From Methylobacterium segetis (GTDB lineage: Bacteria; Pseudomonadota; Alphaproteobacteria; Rhizobiales; Beijerinckiaceae): a stretch of DNA of 64,000 nt. Shown here piece after piece: positions 54,854 through 63,784 of this stretch. How positions within the stretch are numbered: position 1 is the stretch's first letter; every line of letters begins with the position of its first letter. The notes beneath the pieces are model-generated. The model was not told where the DNA came from. It worked only from the letters and a program-made list of their open reading frames with translations, and did no database searches. Both the position numbers and the translations under genes were made by a program. Where the stretch lies: the NCBI RefSeq assembly GCF_004348265.1, contig NZ_SMNT01000005.1:28978-92977 (forward strand). The letters run 5' to 3'.

Positions 54854-56812
54854 TCACGCCGCCGCCGCGGGCTCGCCCGAGGCCGCGCGGGCGGTCTTCA
54901 GGCACGCCTCCACGCCGTCCCGCAGCGAGGACACGTAAGTGTCCGCCCCGAGTTCCCGGCCGAGCGCCGCATCCGTCAGAACCCGCTCGCCCACGGGCCA
55001 GAGGCCGACCAGGATCGGGATGTCGGGGCCGCGCCGGCGCAGGCGCTCCAGGAGGTAGCGCAGATGCGCGGGGCTTCCGGTGATGTCGAGATACGAGATG
55101 CAGATCATCGCGACGCCCGACAGGTCGAGCTCCCGGACGCGACCGCGCGCGACGGATTCGTGCGGCGCCACGCGGGCGCCGAGCCCGTGCTTGCGCAGGA
55201 GCTGCGCCAGGATGGTCGAGGCCGCCTCGTCGAGGGGGCCGCGGCCGGCGATGCAGAGGATCGGGGCCTCGGAACGCCAAGCCGGCGGGCGCTGGTCGAG
55301 GGGCGGCGCCTGGCCGGGGACGGCCTCGTTCTTCGGGTGCGTGCGCTCGGCGAGCGTCGGCACATCCGCCGGGCTGCCGCCCTTCGGATCGGGCGCGGGC
55401 TCGACATCCGGCCGGCCCTCGAAATCCTCGACGAGGTTCTGGCAGGAGGTCTTGATGTTCTCCAGCTGCGCGGGCGTGACGACGCCGCGGGCGAAATCGT
55501 TGGCCGCCAGCTGCAGGCCCTTGAGCGCCACCTCGTCGTAGTACGAGGACAGCGAGCGCTCCTTGAGCATCGCCTCGCCGATGTCGCGCGCCTCGTCCGG
55601 GTCGCCGGCGAGCATGCGCTGGTAGAAGTTCTCCACCGGCGTCAGGGGCGGCCGGTCGCCCAGCATCACGTCGAAGAATTCCAGGCTCTCGACGTGGCGC
55701 CCGAGCACCACGAGGCAGACGGTGAAGGGCGTGGCCAGGATCAGGCCGACCGGCCCCCAGAGGAAGCCCCAGAACAGCGTGGAGACGATGACCGCGAACG
55801 GCGACAGCCCTGTCGAGTGACCGTAGAGCAGCGGCTCGATGACTTGCCCGAACAGGGGCTCGGCGATGAGGAACAGGGCGGCCGTCCAGATCGCCATCGA
55901 CCAGCCCGGATCGACGGCCGCGGCCAGGGCGACCGGGATGAGGCCGGAGATGAAGGCGCCGATATAGGGCACGAAGCGCATGAGGGCGGAGAACACGCCC
56001 CAGAGGATCGGGCTCGGCACGCCGATGAACCACAGGCCAACGCCGATCAGCACGCCGAAGGCGGCGTTCATGCCGAGCTGGGCCAGAAAATATGTGCCGA
56101 GGCGGCTCGCCGCATCGTCCATGGCCACCGTGGTGCGGTGCAGGTCGCTCGATCCGAACAGCCGGATGAGGCGGTTGCGGAGGTCCTCGCGCTGCATGAG
56201 CAGGAACACGACGACGACGAGCACGATGCCGATGGTGGTCAGGGGCTCGACGATGGGGCCGAGGACGTTGTGCGCGAGCGTCAGGGGCGACGGGTCCGGC
56301 TCCTGGACGCGGACGAGCTGCGCCTTCGGCGTCTCGCCGCCGGCGGGCGAGGCGGACGTCGTGCCCGAGGCCGACGCCTTCTGCGACGCGTCGTGCACCT
56401 GATGGTTGATCCGCTGCAGCAGCGCGTTGGCGCGCCCGAGGAAGCCCTCCTGCAGGCTTGCGGCCTTTGTCTGCACCGTGGCCTGGTACTGCGGCAGGTT
56501 GCTGGCAAGGCTCGCCACCTGCGTTCCGAGAACGGCGCCGATGCCGAGGATGATGCCGAGCGCCAGCAGCACGGCGACGATGACCGAGGGCACCCGCCCG
56601 AGATGAATCCGGCGCAGGAAGCTGACGACGGGCGCGAGGACGAAGCTCAGGAGGATGGCGAGCACGAGGGGGATGAAGACCTCGCGGCCGAAATAGAGGG
56701 CCGCGATGACCACGACGCCGACCGCGAGCGTCAGCAGCCCGCGCAGTCCCGGGGTCACGGGCGGGGGGACCTGTGCGGGCTGGCGCGGTGCGGGTATGTC
56801 GCTGACGGCCAT
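54854..56812 (-). CDS. AI-2E-family permease with long C-terminal cytoplasmic domain
   Basis: 652 residues. N-terminal half is an AI-2E-type permease (COG0628): helices around LAVGVVVIAALYFGREVFIP, VPSVIVAVLLALGIILGIG, MNAAFGVLIGVGLWFIGVPS and AVIVSTLFWGFLWGPVGLIL, the last near a conserved GPxG region. The C-terminal 290 residues are soluble; within them residues about 516-635 form an alpha/beta domain (APILCIAGRGPLDEAAST, LSGVAMICISYLDITGSPAH, DIPILVGLWPVGERVL) with a cobalamin-binding-like layout but no DxHxxG motif. The family was named for signal export; substrate here unknown. Start set by CGGAG about seven bases upstream. Confidence 0.88.
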   Translation of the reverse strand: MAVSDIPAPRQPAQVPPPVTPGLRGLLTLAVGVVVIAALYFGREVFIPLVLAILLSFVLAPVVSFLRRIHLGRVPSVIVAVLLALGIILGIGAVLGTQVASLASNLPQYQATVQTKAASLQEGFLGRANALLQRINHQVHDASQKASASGTTSASPAGGETPKAQLVRVQEPDPSPLTLAHNVLGPIVEPLTTIGIVLVVVVFLLMQREDLRNRLIRLFGSSDLHRTTVAMDDAASRLGTYFLAQLGMNAAFGVLIGVGLWFIGVPSPILWGVFSALMRFVPYIGAFISGLIPVALAAAVDPGWSMAIWTAALFLIAEPLFGQVIEPLLYGHSTGLSPFAVIVSTLFWGFLWGPVGLILATPFTVCLVVLGRHVESLEFFDVMLGDRPPLTPVENFYQRMLAGDPDEARDIGEAMLKERSLSSYYDEVALKGLQLAANDFARGVVTPAQLENIKTSCQNLVEDFEGRPDVEPAPDPKGGSPADVPTLAERTHPKNEAVPGQAPPLDQRPPAWRSEAPILCIAGRGPLDEAASTILAQLLRKHGLGARVAPHESVARGRVRELDLSGVAMICISYLDITGSPAHLRYLLERLRRRGPDIPILVGLWPVGERVLTDAALGRELGADTYVSSLRDGVEACLKTARAASGEPAAAA

Positions 56813-57126
56813 GGAGAACTCCGGCTGGAACGCGTGACCGGCCCTGGCGGCCGTCACCCTTCAACGCCGATCGCCGGGTTTGGGTCATGGCGCAGGGTGG
56901 ATCTCGGCGGGAGCAATCGGGAGCCCCCTGCCGCGGGGCTGCGGCCGGCCCGCATCGGGTGGACCGATGATCCGTGCGGCGGATCTCGCCCGGCCCTTCG
57001 CGGCCCGGCCGAGGGGGCTCCGGCGCGAAAGCCCTGCGGCCGAGCTGAAACCAAACATGGGTTAGAGGCTTGAACCTGTCCGGCCCTACCCGCCCCGCCC
57101 GACGCTCCAACGCCCGAGCCCGCCCG
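56813..57126. other. 314-bp divergent gap
   Basis: Between the AI-2E permease and the response regulator. A TTG at 57070 gives a 19-residue longer response regulator, but those residues are basic noise. No clear promoter element or palindrome. Confidence 0.35.
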
Positions 57127-57507
57127 ATGCCCGCGTTCGCTCCACTGCCCCAGCCTGCCCACGTCCTCCTCGTCGAGGACGAAACTCTCATCCGCATGAT
57201 GGCGGCCGACGTGCTGGAGGAGGCCGGTTTCACGGTGACCGAGGCGGCGACCGCCGACGCGGCCTGGTCGATCCTGAACCTGCGGCCCGACGATATCGGC
57301 GTCCTGTTCACCGACGTCGACATGCCGGGCTCGATGGACGGCGTGACCCTGGTCGAGCGCGTGGCGGCGTCCTGGCCGCATATCCGCCTCGTGGTGACCT
57401 CCGGCCGCCACCCGCTGGCGGACCGAGACCTGCCGGATAACGGCCGCTTCCTGGGAAAGCCCTACCATCCGTCCGAACTGATGGGAGCGATCGACCGGGC
57501 CGCCTGA
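57127..57507 (+). CDS. Single-domain response regulator
   Basis: 126 residues, receiver domain only. Acid pocket VEDET (E17, D18), phosphoacceptor D63 in FTDVDMPGSMDG, TSGRHPLADR switch region, and conserved lysine K111 in FLGKPYHPSEL. No output domain. No kinase gene adjoins, so it is an orphan whose partner is unknown. It may serve a phosphorelay. Confidence 0.9.
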   Translation: MPAFAPLPQPAHVLLVEDETLIRMMAADVLEEAGFTVTEAATADAAWSILNLRPDDIGVLFTDVDMPGSMDGVTLVERVAASWPHIRLVVTSGRHPLADRDLPDNGRFLGKPYHPSELMGAIDRAA

Positions 57508-57535
57508 GCGCGTCCGGGGCGGGCGGCGTCCGCCG

Positions 57536-58546
57536 CTAGCCGCGCGGCGGCCGGATGCCGAGGGCGCGGATGATGGCGTAGGTCGTCGCCGCCGAGAGGA
57601 GGCACAGCCCGATGACGAACGGAAAGCCGCGCGGGTCGTCGGCGAAGGGCAGGCCCTTCACGTTCATGCCGAACAGCCCCGTCAGGAAGGTGGGCGGCAG
57701 GAACAGCGCCGAGAGGACGGAGAGCACGTAGAGCTGACGGTTGCTCTCCTCCGCCACGCGGGCGGCCACCTCCTCCTGCAGCAGGCGGGCGCGCTCGGCC
57801 AGCGCGTTCACGTCCCGGTCCAGGGCATCGAGGCGCTGCGCCAGCCGCGCCGCCGTGGCGACGGTCGGGCCGTGCAGGCGCTCGGCCGCATCGTCCTCCT
57901 CCAGCCGCCGGAACACGGCGGCGAGCCCGAGGAGCTGCCGGTGCAGGCGCACGGCGCTGCGGCGGATCGGGCCGAGGCGCCGCCTGTCGTCGCGCACGCG
58001 CCCGTCGAGCACCCGGTCCTCGATCCCGTCGACCTCGTCCGAGAGGCGCTGGCCCGTCGCCGCCATGGACGCGACCACGTAGCCGACCATCGTCTCGAGG
58101 AGCAGCACCGGCGAGGCGATCGGCTGCCCCTTCTCGGCGCTCGCGCGGGTGGCGTCCGGGCTCTCGGCCGGCCCCCTGCGGCCGCTCACGAGCGAGCGCG
58201 GGCCCATGACGAAGTGCAGGCGGCCCGCTTCATCCGGCTTGGCCCCGGGTCGGGCGAGATCGGCGACCACGCCGCCGACATGCCCGTCCTCGACGGTGAC
58301 ACGCTGGTGCTCGTCGGGCCGGAACACGGCTTCGGCGAGCGCCCGAGGCCCGACGCGGCCCGCATCGATGAGCGGGGCGAGGTTCGCCGTCTTGAGGTCG
58401 ACGTGGAGCCACAGGAAGCCGCTGCCGAAGGCGTCGAGGTCCGGGAGCCCCTCGTCGGGTTCGAGGAGGCGGCCGCATCCCTTCTCGTCGAAGGCCATCG
58501 CCCAGAGCAGGCCGGGCAGCGCGGCGGCTCGGATCGCAGGGGTCAT
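57536..58546 (-). CDS. CorA/ZntB-family divalent metal transporter
   Basis: 336 residues. Long cytoplasmic N-terminal helical funnel (RLHRQLLGLAAVFRRLEEDD, ALDRDVNALAERARLLQEEV) then two C-terminal membrane helices, with the pore signature FGMN (FLTGLFGMNVKGLPFADDP). The G-G-P-like residues after GMN and the divergent extracellular loop favour the ZntB branch (zinc), as I remember it. Inner membrane. Ends near the convergent response regulator. Confidence 0.88.
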   Translation of the reverse strand: MTPAIRAAALPGLLWAMAFDEKGCGRLLEPDEGLPDLDAFGSGFLWLHVDLKTANLAPLIDAGRVGPRALAEAVFRPDEHQRVTVEDGHVGGVVADLARPGAKPDEAGRLHFVMGPRSLVSGRRGPAESPDATRASAEKGQPIASPVLLLETMVGYVVASMAATGQRLSDEVDGIEDRVLDGRVRDDRRRLGPIRRSAVRLHRQLLGLAAVFRRLEEDDAAERLHGPTVATAARLAQRLDALDRDVNALAERARLLQEEVAARVAEESNRQLYVLSVLSALFLPPTFLTGLFGMNVKGLPFADDPRGFPFVIGLCLLSAATTYAIIRALGIRPPRG

Positions 58547-58574
58547 GGGCCGGCCCCCGGCCGGCGCGCCGGGC

Positions 58575-58658
58575 TCAATCCGTGGCGACGGCCACCAGGG
58601 AGAAGGCGGATGCGATGGCGAGGTTGCCGGCGATCAGGAGGGTGAGAAGGGTCATCAT
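58575..58658 (-). CDS. Putative 27-residue hydrophobic peptide
   Basis: Reads MMTLLTLLIAGNLAIASAFS followed by LVAVATD and stop. One transmembrane helix, no charged residues until the C-terminus. It sits between the ZntB-like gene and the 12-bp repeats. A TGGA lies about eight bases before the start. Too short to be certain; a small membrane protein or part of a leader are both possible. Confidence 0.4.
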   Translation of the reverse strand: MMTLLTLLIAGNLAIASAFSLVAVATD

Positions 58659-58708
58659 CGGTTTCCAGGGGATCGGGCACCCTCAACGCGCGCGGCCGCA
58701 CTTCTGTT

Positions 58709-58780
58709 GCCAAGGTTTCGGCCAAGGTTTCGGCCAAGGGTTCGGCCAAGGTTTCGGCGAAGGTTTCGGCCAAGGTTTTA
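58709..58780. repeat. Six tandem copies of a 12-bp unit
   Basis: Consensus GCCAAGGTTTCG. Units 58709, 58721 and 58745 match it exactly; 58733 and 58757 each have one change; the sixth (58769) ends TTTA. It lies between the hydrophobic peptide gene and the DUF6328-like gene, ending 95 bases before that gene's start. Its length keeps any overlapping frame open. Confidence 0.9.
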
Positions 58781-58875
58781 CGGAACCGAGCTTTTACGGG
58801 CCGCACGTCCCGCGGAACCCGGCGGCGAGGCTCCCCGTTGCGGGTCGGCCTCCCGCTGCGAGGTCGGTGTCGCCG

Positions 58876-59799
58876 ATGTCCCTGTCGAAGAAGGTGAAGG
58901 TCGCTCTCGACGAGACGCGCATCCTGATCCTCGGCTCGCAGGTCCTGCTGGGCTTCCAGTTCCAGGGTGCCTTCCGCCCGGCCTTCGAGACGCTGCCGCT
59001 TCGCGACCGCCTCGTCTGGGCCGCGGCGCTCGGCCTGATCACCCTCGCCATCGCCCTCCTGATCGCGCCCTCGGTCGAGCACCGGATGGTGGAGGGAGGC
59101 CAGGACACCAAGCGGCTGCTCGGCGTGATCGGGCGCTATGCCGGGCTCTCGCTGGCGCCCTTCGCCCTGGCCCTCGGGGCCGACCTGTATCTCGCCGCCG
59201 AGCCGGTGCTGGGCTTCTTCCCCGGCGCGGCCGTCGGCCTCCTCGTCTGCGGCCTCGCCCTCCTGTTCTGGTACGGGCTGGCGGCCCTGAAGGCCCGGAA
59301 TGTCGGACAAGGCGCGCGTACCATGACAGCCCGCGAACCCGAGCATACCCCCACCTCCCTGGAGACCAAGATCGAGCAGATGCTGACGGAAGCGCGCGTG
59401 ATGCTGCCCGGCGCCCAGGCGTTGCTCGGCTTCCAGCTCGTCATCACCTTCTCGGAGGCCTTCGGGACCCTGTCCCTCACCGGGAGGATCGTGCACCTGA
59501 TCGCACTCGGCTTCCTCGCCCTGACCGTGATCTGGCTGATGGCGCCGGCCGCCTATCATCGCATCGTCTACGCGGGAGAGGACACGCCGGAGCTTCACGC
59601 CCTCGGCACCCGCTTCCTGCTCGCCGTCAGCGTGACCCTGGCGCTCGGCATCTCGGCCGACCTCGGCGTCGTGGTGGCGAAGGTCGTCGCGTCCGACGGG
59701 GCCGGGTTCTTCGCGGCCCTCGCCTGCCTCGCCGTCCTCGTCGGGCTCTGGTACGTGCACCCGGCCCTGCTGCGGCGGAGGCGGGACAGGGCCGCGTGA
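58876..59799 (+). CDS. Duplicated DUF6328-like membrane protein
   Basis: 307 residues with two tandem copies of a DUF6328-like unit. Copy 1: LDETRILILGSQVLLGFQFQ, LVWAAALGLITLAIALLIAP, GQDTKRLLGVIGRYAGLSLA. Copy 2: LTEARVMLPGAQALLGFQLV, IVHLIALGFLALTVIWLMAP, GEDTPELHALGTRFLLAVSV. Each copy has about four membrane helices. Start MSLSKKVKVALDETR is favoured; the frame extends upstream through the repeats. Function unknown. Confidence 0.82.
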   Translation: MSLSKKVKVALDETRILILGSQVLLGFQFQGAFRPAFETLPLRDRLVWAAALGLITLAIALLIAPSVEHRMVEGGQDTKRLLGVIGRYAGLSLAPFALALGADLYLAAEPVLGFFPGAAVGLLVCGLALLFWYGLAALKARNVGQGARTMTAREPEHTPTSLETKIEQMLTEARVMLPGAQALLGFQLVITFSEAFGTLSLTGRIVHLIALGFLALTVIWLMAPAAYHRIVYAGEDTPELHALGTRFLLAVSVTLALGISADLGVVVAKVVASDGAGFFAALACLAVLVGLWYVHPALLRRRRDRAA

Positions 59800-60013
59800 G
59801 GGGGCCCGGCCCCGCGCCTCCGCTCGGACGGGGACGCGGCATTGGTGCCCCGACCGCCCCATCTTTTCGGCTCGCCGCGGGTGGAGGCTGCCGAGCCTCC
59901 ACCTTGACGCCCTCGCCGCCATGCGGAACGCTCGTGCGCGGCCGAGGTCCGCTCCGGCCCCGGGCGGCCTGTCACGCTCCCCGCGCGGTTGCAGCAAGCC
60001 AGCGGAGACACGG

Positions 60014-61537
60014 TTGAGTTCAGCGGCCCTTGCCGTCGAGACCCCCGGCCTGCCGAGCCGATGCGTCCCGCGCATCCGGTCCGCGATCCTCTGCGCGGTC
60101 GCGGTCGCGGGCTCGTCGCTCCTCGCGGCATCCGCCGCGGCGCAGCAACTCGCCCTGCCGCCCTTCCGCGGCGCGGGCGGGGATCCGCGCACGGCCATCG
60201 CCCAGCCGGAGACCACGAGCCAGGCGTCGGGCGGATATGTCAGCTCGGTCGAGCCCTCGCTCGGCCCCCTCGGCGACCCGCTCGGGATCCGGCCCGTCCT
60301 GAAGCAACGGGGCATCGAGTACAGCCTGACCTACGTAGCCGACGTGCTCGGCAATCCCGTCGGCGGCATGCGGCAGGGCGCCATCGTCGAGGACCGCCTG
60401 AACCTGCGGCTGAATCTCGATCTCGGGAAGCTCGTCGGCTGGGACGGAGGCACGGTCCACGCCAACGCCTACTTCATCCACGGCACCGGTCTGTCGCGCT
60501 ACTATGTCGGCAACCTGCTGACCACGAGCGTGATCGAGGCGCTCCCGTCGACCCGGCTCTACGTGCTCTGGTTCGATCAGAAGCTCTTCGACGGAAAGGT
60601 CGCGATCCGGGGCGGCCAGCTCGCCGCCGACACCGAGTTCATCGTCAGCCAGACCGCGACCCTGTTCATGAACTCCACCTTCGGCTGGCCCGCCATCACC
60701 GGGCTCAACCTGCCGAGCGGCGGACCGGCCTACCCGCTCGCGACGCCCGCGATCCGCGCCAAGATCACGCCGGACGACAAGTTCTCCTTGCAGGTCGGGC
60801 TGTTCAACGGCGATCCGGCCGGGGCCAACCGGCCGGGCCCCGATCCCGATCCGCAGCGCCTCGACCGGACGGGCACGAATTTCCGCACCCACGACCCGGC
60901 CCTGCTGATCGGCGAGGTGGCCTACGCCTACAACACGGACAACAACCTCGAGACGCTGCCGGGGACCGTCACGTTCGGTGGCTGGCAGAATTTCGGGCAC
61001 TTCGAGGATCTCCGCCTCGATACGGGGGGACGCCCCCTGGCAGACCCGTCCTCGACGGGCGTCGCGCGGCGCCTGCGCGGGAATGCCGGCCTCTACGGCA
61101 TCCTCGACCAGACGATCTACCGGGAGCCCGGCAAGGAGGACGAAGGCATCAGCGCCTTCGTGCGAGCCTCGCTCTCGCCGACCCGCAGCAGCCTGATCGA
61201 CTATTACCTCGATGGCGGCCTGGCCTTCCGCGGTTTGATCGAGGGGCGCGACAGCGACACGTTCGGCGTGAGCGTCGGCTACGCGCATATCGGCCGGCAG
61301 GCGCGGCGCGCGGACCGGGATGCCATCCTCTTCAGCGGGGTCGCGATGCCGGTCCGCAAGGCGGAGACGGTCTTGGAGGCGACCTACCAAGCGGTCGTGG
61401 TCCCCGGCTTCACGGTGCAGCCGGACGTCCAGTACATCATCCACCCGGGCGCCGGCGTCGCCAATCCCTACGATCCGGCCGGCCGGCGCATCCGGAACGC
61501 GGCCGTGATCGGGGTCCGGGCGACCGTGCAATATTGA
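60014..61537 (+). CDS. OprB-family carbohydrate porin
   Basis: 507 residues. Signal peptide (IRSAILCAVAVAGSSLLAAS, cleavage after AAA), then a family-typical region: RGIEYSLTYVADVLGNPVGG, HANAYFIHGTGLSRYYVGNL, LYVLWFDQKLFDGKVAIRGG, and at the end FTVQPDVQYIIHPGAGVANP finishing with aromatic VRATVQY. Outer membrane sugar-selective channel. Start TTG at 60014 is preferred because of GGAG about nine bases before; the frame is open from 59921. No sugar operon adjoins. Confidence 0.87.
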   Translation: MSSAALAVETPGLPSRCVPRIRSAILCAVAVAGSSLLAASAAAQQLALPPFRGAGGDPRTAIAQPETTSQASGGYVSSVEPSLGPLGDPLGIRPVLKQRGIEYSLTYVADVLGNPVGGMRQGAIVEDRLNLRLNLDLGKLVGWDGGTVHANAYFIHGTGLSRYYVGNLLTTSVIEALPSTRLYVLWFDQKLFDGKVAIRGGQLAADTEFIVSQTATLFMNSTFGWPAITGLNLPSGGPAYPLATPAIRAKITPDDKFSLQVGLFNGDPAGANRPGPDPDPQRLDRTGTNFRTHDPALLIGEVAYAYNTDNNLETLPGTVTFGGWQNFGHFEDLRLDTGGRPLADPSSTGVARRLRGNAGLYGILDQTIYREPGKEDEGISAFVRASLSPTRSSLIDYYLDGGLAFRGLIEGRDSDTFGVSVGYAHIGRQARRADRDAILFSGVAMPVRKAETVLEATYQAVVVPGFTVQPDVQYIIHPGAGVANPYDPAGRRIRNAAVIGVRATVQY

Positions 61538-61772
61538 GGCGCGAGACGCCCCGCGGCGCTGAGCCGGCTACTCATCCGGGCGCGGGGCGCGCCGCGAGGA
61601 TTCCGATTTGCCTGTGATGCCGGCCACCCGCTAAAGCGCGGCACCGACGCGTTCGCGTCGCCGCACGGGCCTGGTCGCCCGTGCAGCATTCCCGGATCTC
61701 GATCCACCTGACGGCGCAGCGCCGACCCAGCCGGTCGGCGCCGTCCCCAGGCCCGAGCAGAAGAGGCCATGC

Positions 61773-63392
61773 ATGCGCAGTTCGTTCGGCCTCAACCGCT
61801 CGCTCGGCGGCGCCATCGGGACCATCGCCCTGGTCACGCTTCTCAGCAGCGGCGCGGTGCTCGTCACGCTCAACCAGTTGCACGACGCCACCGAGGCGCG
61901 CGGCCGCTCCAGCCAGATCATCCGCACGCTGGGCGAATTCCGCGCCGCCATGGTCAATCAGGAGACGGGGCTGCGCGGCTACCTGATCACCGGGCGCACG
62001 AGCAGCCTGGAGCCCTATCAGTCGGGGCGGCCGGCGCTGGATGTGGCGATCACCCGTCTCGGCACCCTGATCGGCAGCGACGCCGAGGCCTCGCGCCTGC
62101 TCGCCGACGCCGTCTCGGCGGCCCGCACGTGGCAGTCGGACATCGCCGAGCCGGCCATCCGGCGCGCGGCGGATCCGGCGACCCGGTCGGAGGCCGTCCG
62201 GATCGAGGCGGACGGATCGGGCAAGCAGCTGTTCGACACCTTCCGCCAGAAGCTCGGGACCATCGAGGCGGTGGAAGAGGGCAACCGTGTCGCGCAGAAC
62301 GAGCGGCTCGAGGGTGCGCAGCGCAATGCGAACCTCGCGCTCTGGCTGGGCACCCTGATCACGCTCCTGATCTGCGCCGGGATCGGGCTGGCCATCAACC
62401 GCCTGATCGTCCGGCCGCTCCTGCGCGTGATGGCCTTCGTCGAGAGGATCGGCTCGGGCGACCTGTCCCAGACCCTCGAGGCGCGCGGCCACGACGAGAT
62501 CGGCCGGCTCGGGCGCAGCCTCAACGGCATGGTGGCCGGGCTCGCCGACCTCGCCCGCACCAACCGCGCCGCCACCGCCGACCTGAACGCCGCCGCCGCC
62601 GATATCCGTGCCTCCGCCCAGGAGCAGGCAGCCTCCGTCGAGGAGCAGTTCGCCGCCGTCCAGGAGACCGCCGCCACCGTCGACGAGATCGCGCATTCGG
62701 GCGTTCAGGTCACCAAGCGCGCGAGCGAGGTCATCGCCACCGCCCAGGCCACCGCCCAGACCGCGCGCGCCGGATTGCGGGCTGCGACGGATACGGCCCG
62801 GGCGATGGACGCGATCCGCGAGCAGGCCGAGGCGGTGGCCGGCAACATCGTGGCGCTCTCCGAGAAGACGCAGACGATCGGCGAGATCGTCGCCAACGTC
62901 GACGACATCTCGGAGCGCACGCACCTCCTGGCGCTCAACGCCGCCATCGAGGCGGCCGCCGCCGGCGAGAGCGGGCGCAGCTTCGCCGTCGTCGCCGCCG
63001 AGATGAAGCTTCTGGCCGACCAGGCCAAGGCCGCGACCGTTCAGGTCCGCGCGATCCTCGGCGAGATCCAGCGGGGCATCAACACCTCGGTGATGCTGAC
63101 CGAGGAGGCGGTGAAGCGGGCGGCCACCGGCAAGTCGCGCTCCGACACGACCCAGCGCACCATCGAGGAGATGGCTGCCCGCGTGGAGGAGAACGCCCAG
63201 ACCTTCCAGCAGATCGTGGCCTCCACCAACCAGCAGCAGCTCGGCATCGAGCAGGTGACGGGCGCGCTGCAGAACATCCGGCAGGCGAGCCAGCAGACGG
63301 CTGCGGGCACGCGCGAGGTGGAGGCGGCCTCGGCCAACCTCACCGAGCTCGCCCAGGCCCTGATCGCGCTCGCCGAGCGCTACCGGCTCTGA
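61773..63392 (+). CDS. Methyl-accepting chemotaxis protein with CHASE3-type sensor
   Basis: 539 residues. TM1 near 12-32 (GTIALVTLLSSGAVLVTLN), periplasmic CHASE3-like four-helix domain with the conserved MVNQETGLRGYLITGRTSSL, TM2 near 190-210 (LWLGTLITLLICAGIGLAIN), HAMP, and signalling domain with tip GEIVANVDDISERTHLLALN and AAIEAAAAGESGRSFAVVAA. The Thr in ERTHLLALN replaces the usual Gln/Asn context. Methylation helices flank the tip. Ligand unknown. Confidence 0.93.
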   Translation: MRSSFGLNRSLGGAIGTIALVTLLSSGAVLVTLNQLHDATEARGRSSQIIRTLGEFRAAMVNQETGLRGYLITGRTSSLEPYQSGRPALDVAITRLGTLIGSDAEASRLLADAVSAARTWQSDIAEPAIRRAADPATRSEAVRIEADGSGKQLFDTFRQKLGTIEAVEEGNRVAQNERLEGAQRNANLALWLGTLITLLICAGIGLAINRLIVRPLLRVMAFVERIGSGDLSQTLEARGHDEIGRLGRSLNGMVAGLADLARTNRAATADLNAAAADIRASAQEQAASVEEQFAAVQETAATVDEIAHSGVQVTKRASEVIATAQATAQTARAGLRAATDTARAMDAIREQAEAVAGNIVALSEKTQTIGEIVANVDDISERTHLLALNAAIEAAAAGESGRSFAVVAAEMKLLADQAKAATVQVRAILGEIQRGINTSVMLTEEAVKRAATGKSRSDTTQRTIEEMAARVEENAQTFQQIVASTNQQQLGIEQVTGALQNIRQASQQTAAGTREVEAASANLTELAQALIALAERYRL

Positions 63393-63784
63393 GGCCCGCG
63401 GCGAGCGGGCTCCCGCCGGGCAATCTGCCCGCGCGCGCCCGCTTCCGCTCGGGCGCGTCGCGCGAAGCGCCCGCGGTCAGGCCCCGCGGTGACCGCTGCG
63501 GCACGACGGCCTTCGTCCCAAGATCCTGATCCCGGATTCGCGGCCAGCGTTTTCGCCCGCGTCATCCAAGTGAAGGATGCCGGCAGCGGTCAGTCGTGCC
63601 ACCTACGGTCTGCTGCAATGGCCCTGGCGCGCGTCGAAATCGGCAACCTCGAATTCTTTACGGTCGACGCTTGACACGTATAAATTGCATGTATCTAACT
63701 GTGAGTTGCACGGACGTCCTGCACAAAAACACCTGAAAGCTGCAGATTGCGGTCTGCAAAGATCAAGATCTATGGAGATGTGCA
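63393..63784. promoter_or_regulatory. AT-richer gap with possible promoter
   Basis: 392 bases. The right half (63655-63780) has low GC. A TTGACA at 63671-63676 is followed by AT-rich DNA and TATCTA at 63692, 15 bases later, a suboptimal spacing for a sigma-70 promoter. It would read toward the partial repeat-protein gene. Nothing else recognised. Confidence 0.35.

Noticed and set aside
58709..58780. CRISPR-like array
   Set aside because: Units are contiguous 12-mers with no spacers; this is a simple tandem repeat.
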